From the NCBI RefSeq assembly GCF_000167355.1, contig NZ_AAEW02000006.1:124001-188000 (forward strand): a stretch of DNA of 64,000 nt. The letters run 5' to 3'. Shown piece by piece: positions 1 through 7,293 of this stretch (position 1 is the stretch's first letter; each line of letters starts with the position of its first letter). The position numbers and the translations under genes were made by a program. Below the pieces are notes generated by a model that was not told the origin of the DNA, did no database searches, and saw nothing but the letters and a program-made list of their open reading frames with translations. The DNA comes from Desulfuromonas acetoxidans DSM 684 (GTDB lineage: Bacteria; Desulfobacterota; Desulfuromonadia; Desulfuromonadales; Desulfuromonadaceae).

Positions 1-741
1 GAGGGCTAAACGCTGCCACGACTCTTTGATCGGGTGGATTTCAGCGGTTTCTGCCTCACCGGGAAACTCATGCAGCCGCGAAAAGGCCAGTGCGGCCAAC
101 GACCATAAAATAACGGCTGCACCAAGCAAGATGGCGACAGAAGCCGCCGTCAACTCCTCTCCTCCGACAGCCACAAAGCCGCCTCCCAACACCAGAGTGA
201 CCAGACCGGCGCTGCTCGCCGACCAGCCATTGGTTTGGCCTCGTGCGCTTTTGGCAATGGTTTTTCCGGTGACATCTTTGGAAGCCACCGAGCAAAACCC
301 CCGCGCCAAGCTAAAAACAACCAGCAACAGCAGGATGCTCCATCCGGCCACCGCGCCCTGCCCCAGCCAAGCCACCAGAGCGACGCCTGTCATGGCAAGC
401 ACTTCCACCAGCTTTCCTACAACCCACACCCATTTACGGATGGTCAATCGACGCACATAACCGGCAATCACCACCTGGGGAATCAATGATCCCGACTCGC
501 GAATCGGCACCAGAAAACCCAACAGATACAACGGTGCATGGACCGTTTCCATCACCCACGGCAGGACAATCTTGGGATTGGACAAGGCATCGGCCAATTT
601 GGAAAAAAAACGGCTGACCAGCATAAGAACAAAATTATCTGCCACATAGCGGCGGGCATTTTCTGACAGCTCGGGACACTGCTGACTGGATGTCACAATG
701 AGACGACGATAGAGACGTTGTACCCATGAGAGTGTCGGCAT
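1..741 (-). CDS. MFS transporter, N-terminal part (cut by window edge)
   Basis: Read on the minus strand from ATG at 741, the frame stays open to base 1, giving 247 codons with no stop, so the C-terminal part lies outside the window. A GGGGAG Shine-Dalgarno sits 5 nt before the ATG. The protein begins with a soluble stretch of about 35 residues. It then has SRFFSKLADAL-PKIVLPW, which resembles the first helix region of bacterial major facilitator proteins, and hydrophobic segments near residues 57-80, 108-127, 132-150, 177-195 and 198-220. The substrate cannot be told. It is probably an inner-membrane secondary transporter. The strand matches the next operon, but a terminator (847-880) separates them. 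Confidence 0.7.
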   Translation of the reverse strand, partial: MPTLSWVQRLYRRLIVTSSQQCPELSENARRYVADNFVLMLVSRFFSKLADALSNPKIVLPWVMETVHAPLYLLGFLVPIRESGSLIPQVVIAGYVRRLTIRKWVWVVGKLVEVLAMTGVALVAWLGQGAVAGWSILLLLVVFSLARGFCSVASKDVTGKTIAKSARGQTNGWSASSAGLVTLVLGGGFVAVGGEELTAASVAILLGAAVILWSLAALAFSRLHEFPGEAETAEIHPIKESWQRLAL

Positions 742-846
742 ATGATCTCCCCATGATGAGAGCAATTTTTGACAAGAATTACTGGCATAAGGGTAGCAAA
801 CTGACACCCGGTTGGCCAGCACGCGGCCAGAAGATACATCGTTGAA

Positions 847-880
847 CAAAAAAAGCCGAACGGTCAAAGACAGTCCGGCT
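847..880 (-). terminator. Rho-independent terminator of the ECF operon
   Basis: An 8-bp stem (854-861 with 873-880, one G-U pair) is followed on the minus strand by a run of seven T. It lies 35 nt beyond the last gene of the ECF sigma operon. Confidence 0.8.
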
Positions 881-914
881 TTCAGGAGGTTACCCGTGGA
901 TAAATCGCGGATAA

Positions 915-1325
915 CTACATCTTTTCAGCATCTATCTGTTGGCTCAAATGCTCTTGCCAGCGTTCGCGAAACGGCTGAATAAAAGCATCGAACTCCTGTT
1001 GTTGCGCCGGGCTCAGGTCGGTCCGAATCTCCTCAACGGTCTGCCGTATCAAAACTTGAACTTCAGGGCGAATTTGACGGCGAAGCTGTGCCAGTTGTTG
1101 CTGGGTACTGTTGAGAATTTCCGTCACCTGCTGCTCCTGATCAGACGATAAGTCCAAACGCCCACTAAGTCGTTGTACGAGAAGTTGAGAGATGGCCGGT
1201 GCCCCTTGCTCTACCACAGTCGTCACCTTATGGCGCAGGAACAACCCTGTCCCACCGACACCGACACAGATCCCGGCCACAAAGACCACGACCATGACGA
1301 TCCACAATTTCCATCTTGTCATCAT
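915..1325 (-). CDS. Membrane-anchored periplasmic LTxxQ/Spy-like protein
   Basis: The protein has 136 residues. One N-terminal hydrophobic segment (about residues 7-30) is followed by an all-helical, Gln-rich periplasmic domain. LDLSSDQEQQVTEI (57-70) and LSPAQQQEFDAF (104-115) look like the LTxxQ repeats of Spy/CpxP and of CnrX-type periplasmic sensors. As last gene of an operon with an ECF sigma factor and a one-TM anti-sigma candidate, it is placed like CnrX, the periplasmic sensor of the cobalt/nickel CnrYXH system. Metal ligands are few (His32, His126, Met136), so nickel or cobalt sensing is not supported. It may instead be a chaperone-like stress sensor. The role is inferred. Confidence 0.6.
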   Translation of the reverse strand: MMTRWKLWIVMVVVFVAGICVGVGGTGLFLRHKVTTVVEQGAPAISQLLVQRLSGRLDLSSDQEQQVTEILNSTQQQLAQLRRQIRPEVQVLIRQTVEEIRTDLSPAQQQEFDAFIQPFRERWQEHLSQQIDAEKM

Positions 1326-1345
1326 GACTCACACCCTTCCCACAG

Positions 1346-1696
1346 TTATAAAGTCAGCAACGCCAGCGTTTCAAACACCGGATCTTCGACAATCATGGCG
1401 AACATGTCGTAATCCATGCCGGCAGAGGAATAAAACGCCACAGCACCCACAACAACCGCACACAGTGTGCACACGGTCGCGAATCCCCACACCTGCTGCG
1501 GTGACACATCGAACAGGTTGCCGGCTCCGCTGAACAGAGCCGGCAGCGAAAAAGGTTCCGGCTTCTCTATCGTCTCTACGGCAATTTTTTTCATCACCTG
1601 CTGCTGCCAGCCGTCACCAGGATGAACCGGTGAATCGGACTGAAGGTAGGCACGCCGCAAACCGTCCTCAAGTTTTTCCAGATTTTTATCCGTCAT
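1346..1696 (-). CDS. One-TM anti-sigma factor candidate
   Basis: The start is ATG at 1696, preceded by GGAGGGAAGAA; an in-frame GTG at 1711 is less likely. The gene overlaps the end of the sigma factor gene by 11 nt, so translation is probably coupled. It encodes 116 residues: a cytoplasmic N-terminal part of about 70, one hydrophobic segment (about 72-95), and a short acidic outer tail. No HxxxCxxC zinc anti-sigma motif is present. Size, topology and position right after an ECF sigma gene resemble CnrY/RskA-like membrane anti-sigma factors, but I recognise no family by sequence. The function is inferred from context. Confidence 0.6.
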   Translation of the reverse strand: MTDKNLEKLEDGLRRAYLQSDSPVHPGDGWQQQVMKKIAVETIEKPEPFSLPALFSGAGNLFDVSPQQVWGFATVCTLCAVVVGAVAFYSSAGMDYDMFAMIVEDPVFETLALLTL

Positions 1697-2375
1697 TTCT
1701 TCCCTCCCCACGAACTAAAGGGGCCAGTTTCTGCCGCATTTTTTCTCTTGAACGATGAGTGCGCACCCGCACATTGATTGCACTCCAACCAAGAACTTTT
1801 GCAGCCTCCTTCACCGTCAGCCCCTCCAGATGAACCAGAGTCAAGGCAATCCGATCCTTTTCCGATAATTCGGCCAGAGCATACTTAAGTAATTCACGGG
1901 CTTCATCTCTGGCCTCACCACGGTTAAACTGTTCCGTGGCATGATGTGAAATCACCCCGTCGATCCAGTCCTGGTGGTCCGGTGTCAAAGAACTCAGCGG
2001 GACCTCTTTTGAACGATAATAGCGTCGCCAATAATCATAGCTGCGATGGACGGCAATCCCGGCCAACCATTTTTTAAACGGCATCTGGTCATTGTATTTG
2101 GCCAGCGAGCGAAATACTTCGATAAACACATCCTGAGCCGTCTCCTCCACCACGTCGTTGGGCAGAATCCCCGAGACAATTTTGAAGACATAGTTTTGAT
2201 AGCGGGTCATCAACGATTCAAACATGTCAGTCTGGCCATTAAGGACCTGACGGATAATCTGTCGATCATCCTCTTGTTCCCGACAGGCCTGTACACTGTT
2301 TGATTTCATGTTCATGTCCCTTGCAACCGGCGCTGATTCATACAACACAGCATCCATGGTGGTTGTCCGGCTCAA
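1686..2375 (-). CDS. ECF (RpoE-like) RNA polymerase sigma factor
   Basis: Up to 229 residues with sigma2 (DMFESLMTRYQNYVFKIV...EETAQDVFIEVFRSL, about 50-100) and sigma4 (AELSEKDRIALTLVHLEGLTVKEAAKVLGWS, about 165-200) regions typical of group 4 sigma factors; sigma3 is missing. The TTG at 2375 overlaps the stop of the upstream EF-hand gene (TTGA) and has GGAGGG five bases before it. Shorter starts inside the first 25 codons (ATG at 2357, or the MNMKSN ATGs) cannot be excluded. Both 5' and 3' overlaps show translational coupling with the EF-hand gene and the anti-sigma candidate. The target promoters are unknown, and self-regulation of the operon is likely for such modules. Confidence 0.92.
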   Translation of the reverse strand: MSRTTTMDAVLYESAPVARDMNMKSNSVQACREQEDDRQIIRQVLNGQTDMFESLMTRYQNYVFKIVSGILPNDVVEETAQDVFIEVFRSLAKYNDQMPFKKWLAGIAVHRSYDYWRRYYRSKEVPLSSLTPDHQDWIDGVISHHATEQFNRGEARDEARELLKYALAELSEKDRIALTLVHLEGLTVKEAAKVLGWSAINVRVRTHRSREKMRQKLAPLVRGEGRNDG

Positions 2376-2710
2376 CGAGCCCCTCCGGATTGACGCATCG
2401 CCCGGAAGCGCTGTTTTGCCGTCTCACGACTGGCGGCCATCTCTTCCAGTGACACCTGACTGTCGTTATTGGTATCAATCTCTTCAAAGCGCTTCTGCAT
2501 CACCGTATGCCATTCAGTTTCACTGATCAAGCCGTTACCGTCACTGTCTGCAGCGTTGTAGAGCATGTCCATGGGACGCTGCCTTGAAGAGAGCGCATGC
2601 GCCTTGGTGAACAGGATACACGACAGAAGTAGCGCTAGCAGAACAATCACCAGGTAACTGCGTTCGATAGGGCAAAAGCGCCGTAGCGTGTTAAGAGAAT
2701 CATTCATCAT
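2372..2710 (-). CDS. Periplasmic EF-hand calcium-binding protein
   Basis: The protein has 112 residues. An N-terminal signal or anchor (hydrophobic about 19-40, ending AHA) precedes two EF-hand loops: DSDGNGLISETE and DTNNDSQVSLEE. Each has Asp/Asn at positions 1, 3 and 5 and Glu at 12, so calcium binding is very likely. The start is ATG 2710, overlapping the upstream stop by one base (TGATG), with GGAGGG five bases before it. The gene sits directly upstream of, and overlaps, the ECF sigma gene. This suggests that the exported calcium protein belongs to the sigma factor's sensing pathway or regulon. That link is inferred. Confidence 0.85.
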   Translation of the reverse strand: MMNDSLNTLRRFCPIERSYLVIVLLALLLSCILFTKAHALSSRQRPMDMLYNAADSDGNGLISETEWHTVMQKRFEEIDTNNDSQVSLEEMAASRETAKQRFRAMRQSGGAR

Positions 2711-3189
2711 CAATTCCCTCCACCGCTGACTGTTTTTGTCCAGGTGTTGGTTTCAGGATCCCAGGACCCTTCAACGGTTTTCGTCGCACTGTTGCCCTCT
2801 GGGCCGGTAACGGTTTTCGAACGGCTGTAACCGCTGTCCGTCCGGGTCAGAGATTGTGAAGCTGTGGCACTTTGACCGTTGGCATTGGTCGCGGTTGTTT
2901 GCCGACTCCATGTGCCGCTGTCGGCATCCCATTGCCCTTGTGTTGATTTTGAGGTGCTGTACCCCTGCGGCCCCTGGCGCACAATATCCCGCTGATAGCC
3001 CTGATCGGTTCGATTCACGGTATTGGTACGTGTGGCCGAGTTGCCACTGGCACCACTACGAGTCACCTGACGTTGAAAAGCCGTCGCCTGATCGACCCAA
3101 CCAACCATCACCAGCAGTACAACGGCCAGCAGCCCCAAAGAAGCACGGCGGGAACCATCTCCGAATTGACCTTGTTGATAGCGTTGCAT
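2710..3189 (-). CDS. Exported Ser/Thr/Gly-rich repeat protein
   Basis: The protein has 159 residues. A positively charged N-terminus and hydrophobic segment (about 16-37, ending ATA) point to export. The rest is low in hydrophobics and contains two copies of a unit reading roughly GY-R-(5)-GP-G-S-(2)-K-(3)-GxWD-(4)-TW-(4)-T, near residues 63-95 and 120-155. Such units suggest a beta-rich repetitive surface or periplasmic protein. AGGAG lies 6 nt before the ATG. It is the first gene of the ECF operon, a position often held by a regulon effector. I do not recognise a named family. Confidence 0.75.
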   Translation of the reverse strand: MQRYQQGQFGDGSRRASLGLLAVVLLVMVGWVDQATAFQRQVTRSGASGNSATRTNTVNRTDQGYQRDIVRQGPQGYSTSKSTQGQWDADSGTWSRQTTATNANGQSATASQSLTRTDSGYSRSKTVTGPEGNSATKTVEGSWDPETNTWTKTVSGGGN

Positions 3190-3270
3190 AAGTCACTCCT
3201 GTCTGTTACATCCTTGTCCAGGAAAAAGCGTTCAAGGCACACCGTATGCCTCAAGCCCCGTCCCTATGTG

Positions 3271-3378
3271 TCATAGCTCAAGGTTCGCAGGGAGATCATC
3301 AGGAGTTACACAACGGATAAATTTTTTCTGGTGGGTACCAGCAAAGCCGGCAATCTTGATCTTTTTAGCGTTAGCCAT
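3271..3378 (-). CDS. Possible 35-residue leader protein
   Basis: A short frame on the minus strand encodes 35 residues starting MANAKKIKIAGFAGTH and ending DDLPANLEL. Its codons are those preferred in well-expressed genes (AAA, GGT, ACC, CGT, GAT), which is unusual for random sequence. It ends 81 nt before the ECF operon. There is no clear Shine-Dalgarno and I recognise no homolog, so it may be chance. Confidence 0.25.
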   Translation of the reverse strand: MANAKKIKIAGFAGTHQKKFIRCVTPDDLPANLEL

Positions 3379-3564
3379 AGCATTCTGTCTACTTTTGGCC
3401 TAAACTTTATTCTTTTGTGGTCCTCTGCCTGGAACTGATTGCTCCGACAAACACCATCTGTTCTCACAGTTGGTGCCCACATAACGCGGGCTGCCGCGGC
3501 GGAACGGGAGAGCATGGTGCGCGGCTAGGCTATTGCGCGCTATTCAATCTTAATGTCCTGAGGC
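3379..3564. other. Intergenic region before the ECF operon
   Basis: No convincing gene is seen here; the 69-codon frame on the minus strand at 3306-3515 looks random. The operon's promoter should lie between about 3200 and 3450. A GAACC element on the minus strand near 3284-3288 is a possible ECF -35 box, but its -10 partner is not clear. Confidence 0.4.
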
Positions 3565-4578
3565 TCAAGCAAGAACAACAGACAACGCTCCGACATCTAC
3601 ATCCGGCAAAGTGGCCACCTGGGCCAGCGCCTCACAAAACGCCTGATGATCAGGATGTTCCGACAGATGAACCGCCCGGCGTTGATATTCGGCCCGGCTC
3701 CAGGTACCCCAATTGATCAGAGGGCTGAAATAGCTGCGTGCACCGAATCGACGGGCCAAATGAACAAAATCGCTCATCTGGTGGTAATTGTTGAGTTGCA
3801 CGACGCAGCTCAGCAACAGGTCGATGGACAAGGACTGGATAAAGGCCAGATTCTCCAAGAGCAGATTGAAATCCCCGCCGCGGTTCTCAGCATAAACCGT
3901 CACATCAGCAGCATCGATGGAGATCTCGGCGGAGGTCAAATAGGAATGAAGGTGGGCCAGTTCAACCCAGCGTTGCGGCGTCCATAACAGGCCGTTGGAA
4001 TGGAGATGCAACCGCTGCAAACGGGGAAATGTCGTTGCACTGACCTGATTGAGAATCTGCCGGTAACCGGCGGCAGCAAACGGATCGCCGTGGCCACTCA
4101 GACGCAACTCCTCGACGTCCGGTGCCAGCTCGTCACCCACCAGCCGCACCAGACAATCAATCCTCGCCAGAGCCGAATCATCCAGAACAGGGGGCTGATG
4201 ACGACAACTGGGGCAGGTCAAATTGCAGCGCGGATCAAAACTCAGATTCAACGTGTTCGGACCATGTTTCAGGCAGGTATTTTTCTGACGAATGTCCTCC
4301 AGCAGGTGCGCATCATCACACTGATCAGCAACAGCCACGGGAGACGTGATCGCAGCGAGAAACGGACACCGTCGGGCGCTGCAGTTATGTAAGGTGCCAT
4401 TGATAACGGTTTTGCGTAATTCAACAGCCACGGCACCGTTCCACACCTGACGCCACGGGGTGGTCAGCAAATTACCAACAGGACGCCGTAACCAGGCCGG
4501 ACAGCAGACAAAGGCTGAGCCGTCATCGTGAATCTCCAGCCAGTCAAACGGCCGACTGCACACGTACGCAATCTTCAT
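3565..4578 (-). CDS. Radical SAM protein with N-terminal SPASM-like module
   Basis: The protein has 337 residues. The radical SAM cluster motif CNLTCPSC (C118, C122, C125) follows a strand-like NLSFDPR and defines the catalytic barrel (about 108-310). Ahead of it, residues 1-75 carry CSRPFDWLEIHDDG-(4)-CCPAW, then GNLLTT-W-WNG and C66/C71. This is the spacing of a SPASM auxiliary-cluster domain, which normally sits after the barrel, so the order is inverted here. The start overlaps the stop of the membrane gene upstream (ATGA). The substrate is unknown; SPASM enzymes usually act on peptides, but no precursor peptide gene is seen nearby. Confidence 0.85.
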   Translation of the reverse strand: MKIAYVCSRPFDWLEIHDDGSAFVCCPAWLRRPVGNLLTTPWRQVWNGAVAVELRKTVINGTLHNCSARRCPFLAAITSPVAVADQCDDAHLLEDIRQKNTCLKHGPNTLNLSFDPRCNLTCPSCRHQPPVLDDSALARIDCLVRLVGDELAPDVEELRLSGHGDPFAAAGYRQILNQVSATTFPRLQRLHLHSNGLLWTPQRWVELAHLHSYLTSAEISIDAADVTVYAENRGGDFNLLLENLAFIQSLSIDLLLSCVVQLNNYHQMSDFVHLARRFGARSYFSPLINWGTWSRAEYQRRAVHLSEHPDHQAFCEALAQVATLPDVDVGALSVVLA

Positions 4579-5270
4579 AAACGCCCGTGGGAGGAGTCCT
4601 CCACGCCATCATCCAACAGTTGCACGGCATAGTGCCGTCCATGGCGATCACAATATCCGCCCCCTTCTTGACGAAACAACTCCAGGTCCGGCGTGGTTTT
4701 CGTCCGCTCGCGACGTGCACTGATTTTGGCCATAATCGGAATCAACAGAGTTTCCAGAGCAGCAAGAATCGACAGAACGGCAATTAGCTTGAAGACCGCA
4801 TCGTCATCATAACCGGTGACAATCATGGTGGTAAACACCAGGGCATTGGCACTAATGGTCACAACGGTAGAGACACGCAACCACTGAAAATGGGGCTCCA
4901 ACCGCACCATTAACAGGGCCAGCGCATGAGCAAAGCCAATCGCCCACACCGTAAAGATGCCGACGCTACGCCAGTAGGTGTCGACATCAACATCTCCCCA
5001 GGCACCATAAATACCAAGAACGGCAGCGATCATAGCCAGGACAATCCCGCTGACAGCGGGCCAGCGCCTTTGCGTGGCAACCAGATAGGCACTGCAGCAC
5101 AACGAACAGATGCTGGCTCCGGCAATCACCGTGGTTGTCACCAGCACGCGAATTTCAAACGCGCCAAAGGACCCGCTGATCACGGTAATAATGGCAAACA
5201 GGGCACTGATCGCCAGAAACAGGCCGACAGAATAGAGGGAGATACGACGTAAACGGTCATTGTCCATCAT
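4575..5270 (-). CDS. Polytopic membrane protein of unknown function
   Basis: The protein has 231 residues (229 if the second ATG, at 5264, is used). About six or seven hydrophobic segments lie near residues 9-30, 38-62, 70-90, 103-123, 133-155 and 160-180. A soluble tail of about 50 residues follows, rich in charged and His residues (GGGYCDRHGRHYAV). I recognise no family. Its 3' end overlaps the radical SAM gene by four bases, so the two are co-translated and probably act together. The membrane part might anchor or export the radical SAM product, but this is a guess. Confidence 0.75.
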   Translation of the reverse strand: MMDNDRLRRISLYSVGLFLAISALFAIITVISGSFGAFEIRVLVTTTVIAGASICSLCCSAYLVATQRRWPAVSGIVLAMIAAVLGIYGAWGDVDVDTYWRSVGIFTVWAIGFAHALALLMVRLEPHFQWLRVSTVVTISANALVFTTMIVTGYDDDAVFKLIAVLSILAALETLLIPIMAKISARRERTKTTPDLELFRQEGGGYCDRHGRHYAVQLLDDGVEDSSHGRL

Positions 5271-5299
5271 GTTTTATATCGTCTCTTTCATCCGGTGTG

Positions 5300-6505
5300 T
5301 TACAGGTTCAGCTCAATGTCGTACACCGACGCCAGATAACGTAAATATCCGGCATCTTCGCACATGCTCTTGCCCGGTTCATCGGAGATTTTTGCCACCG
5401 GCTTGCCGTTAGCCGCCACCATTTTGATCACCATGTTCAGAGCCGGTTGACCGATATCGTTGGTCAGCATGGTACCAATCCCGAACGAGACCTGCACGCG
5501 GCCATTGAAATACTGGTAAATTTCCAGCATCCGTTCAAAGGTCAGGCTGTCACTAAACACCAGGGTCTTCGACAGCGGGTCGATCCCCATAGCCTGATAC
5601 ATGGCAATGGCTTTTTCACCCCATTCGATGGGTGGGCCACTGTCATGGCGCAGACCATCATACAATTTGCCAAAATAGGGATCGGAAAAATCGCGCATGA
5701 ACGCATCCATGTTGTAACAATCGGTCAGAGCAATGCCGAGACGCCCGCGGTATTCCCGCACCCAGCTTTCCAGCGCCGCCTTCTGGGCATCGGCCAAACG
5801 GGTCACAGCCTGCCAGGCCTGAAACCATTCGTGGGCCATGGTGCCGATCGGCATCAGGTTATAACGGCGCGCCAGATCCAGGTTACTGGTACCGGTAAAA
5901 TAGTCGGGTAATGCTTCATGCAGGCGGCAAACCACTTCCTCCTGCCAGGCGCGGCTGGCACGACGCCGGGTGCCGAAATCGGCAAAGTGAAATCCCGGCA
6001 TCGGTCCGGGTGCCTTGAGCTGGTCGATCTTCTCTTCGAGGCGCCGGCGGGCCACATCCAGATCAACGCCGCCGTAATGCGCCAGCGTATGCAGTTCACT
6101 GATAATTGCCAAGGTGCAAATCTCGAACAGGGTCACATGCAGCAGCGGGCCACGGAAACGGATATCCAACTGCCCCTCAACAACGGCCAGAGACACAAAG
6201 CGCATATCGAGATGGAAAATGCGCAGAAATTCGATGAAATCGTGGGTAAAAAAAGGGAATTGATCGAGATAATCCAGTTCCTCGTCAGTAAACTGAAGCG
6301 AACACACCTGTTGTAACTGCCACTGCACATCCTCGCGCAACGTGGTCAGATCAAAGCCGTGATCATTACGGCAGGCGAACTTCCACTCCACGGATACGGT
6401 GCGAAATTCCGGGGCATGAAAAAACGCCTGCAACATGCTTATTTTATACAGGTCGGTATCGAGAAGACTGTGAATCAGAGGCTGGTCAGTGATGCGTGGA
6501 CTCAT
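5300..6505 (-). CDS. pncB: Nicotinate phosphoribosyltransferase
   Basis: 401 residues, the usual PncB length. It opens with IHSLLDTDLYKISMLQAFF, carries FADFGTRRR for substrate binding, and has GLRHDSGPP (the conserved histidine that is phosphorylated in PncB), SDSLTF and FGIGTMLTNDIG for the phosphate site. It turns nicotinate, PRPP and ATP into nicotinate mononucleotide in the cytoplasm (Preiss-Handler salvage of NAD). It overlaps the nicotinamidase gene by four bases (ATGA), so nicotinamide to nicotinate to NaMN is encoded as one unit. Confidence 0.96.
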   Translation of the reverse strand: MSPRITDQPLIHSLLDTDLYKISMLQAFFHAPEFRTVSVEWKFACRNDHGFDLTTLREDVQWQLQQVCSLQFTDEELDYLDQFPFFTHDFIEFLRIFHLDMRFVSLAVVEGQLDIRFRGPLLHVTLFEICTLAIISELHTLAHYGGVDLDVARRRLEEKIDQLKAPGPMPGFHFADFGTRRRASRAWQEEVVCRLHEALPDYFTGTSNLDLARRYNLMPIGTMAHEWFQAWQAVTRLADAQKAALESWVREYRGRLGIALTDCYNMDAFMRDFSDPYFGKLYDGLRHDSGPPIEWGEKAIAMYQAMGIDPLSKTLVFSDSLTFERMLEIYQYFNGRVQVSFGIGTMLTNDIGQPALNMVIKMVAANGKPVAKISDEPGKSMCEDAGYLRYLASVYDIELNL

Positions 6506-7146
6506 GCCGCCTCCAGTTCACGGCTGGCGGCAATCAGCACGACTCCGGCCTGGCGCATCTCTTCCAACGCAGCGGCGGAACTCTCTTCAGCCACACCACG
6601 GCAGGCTGCCAGGTTGACCACCACAGTGAAGCCATTGCGTGCCAATTGCAGTGCTGTGGTTTTGACGCAGAAATCAGTTGCCAGACCGCCGACCACCACA
6701 CAGTGGATGCCGTGGTCACGCAGCCACTCAATGACTCCGGTGCTGGTCTGTTCGCTCAAGTCATGATAGCAGGCCCCGTAAGGATGCTTGACAGGGTCCA
6801 TCCCTTTCTCCACCACCAGATCATAATCCTGTTCCGCAGGCAGACCGGGGATCAACTGGTTACCCCGCGTACCAACCACACAATGGGCCGGCCATTTAAC
6901 ATCAAGATCAGGATAATCTACGCCAACGGGTTGAAGAATCTCTTGCGGTGTTGTCGCAATCCATGGGGCTTGGGCAGGATGACAGTCTTTACTGACCAGC
7001 CGCAGCCGGGCATAGCCGGCCTGGGCATTCAGCTCGTTAACAATGGCATCGCCGTCAGCAACGGGCAATTCATCGGGACACAGCGGCGTAAAGCCACATT
7101 GCGGATCGACATCGAAACTGGCGGTGTCTTGTGAATAAATCACCAT
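6502..7146 (-). CDS. pncA: Nicotinamidase, isochorismatase-like hydrolase
   Basis: 214 residues from ATG 7146 (AAGGA upstream); a TTG 33 nt earlier is unlikely. The catalytic triad of the family can be read as Asp in FDVDPQCGF, Lys in VEKGMDP and Cys in GLATDFCVKTTA. The metal site has KDCHP and WPAHC but lacks the usual histidine found a few residues after DWHP, and its Trp is Cys, so metal binding may differ from the E. coli enzyme. It hydrolyses nicotinamide to nicotinate. Direct overlap with pncB supports the role. Confidence 0.9.
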   Translation of the reverse strand: MVIYSQDTASFDVDPQCGFTPLCPDELPVADGDAIVNELNAQAGYARLRLVSKDCHPAQAPWIATTPQEILQPVGVDYPDLDVKWPAHCVVGTRGNQLIPGLPAEQDYDLVVEKGMDPVKHPYGACYHDLSEQTSTGVIEWLRDHGIHCVVVGGLATDFCVKTTALQLARNGFTVVVNLAACRGVAEESSAAALEEMRQAGVVLIAASRELEAA

Positions 7147-7233
7147 AAACGTGGTTCCTTTGAAGTGTGTTGTTCTCAACCATGTCGAATCCCAGAGTAG
7201 AAAATCAAATAATTATATGTGTCTGTCATACCA

Positions 7234-7267
7234 TAAAAAAAAGGCCGGGTTCAAAAAAACCCGGCCT
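7234..7267 (-). terminator. Terminator of pyc
   Basis: A perfect 10-bp stem (7242-7251 with 7258-7267) is followed on the minus strand by eight T. It lies 27 nt after the pyc stop and isolates pyc from pncA. Confidence 0.92.
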
Positions 7268-7293
7268 GAATCAGATCTGCATATGGAGTGAAA

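Noticed and set aside
3306-3515. Minus-strand frame of 69 codons before the ECF operon
   Set aside because: Poor start, odd composition, and it overlaps in another frame the better short candidate at 3271-3378.
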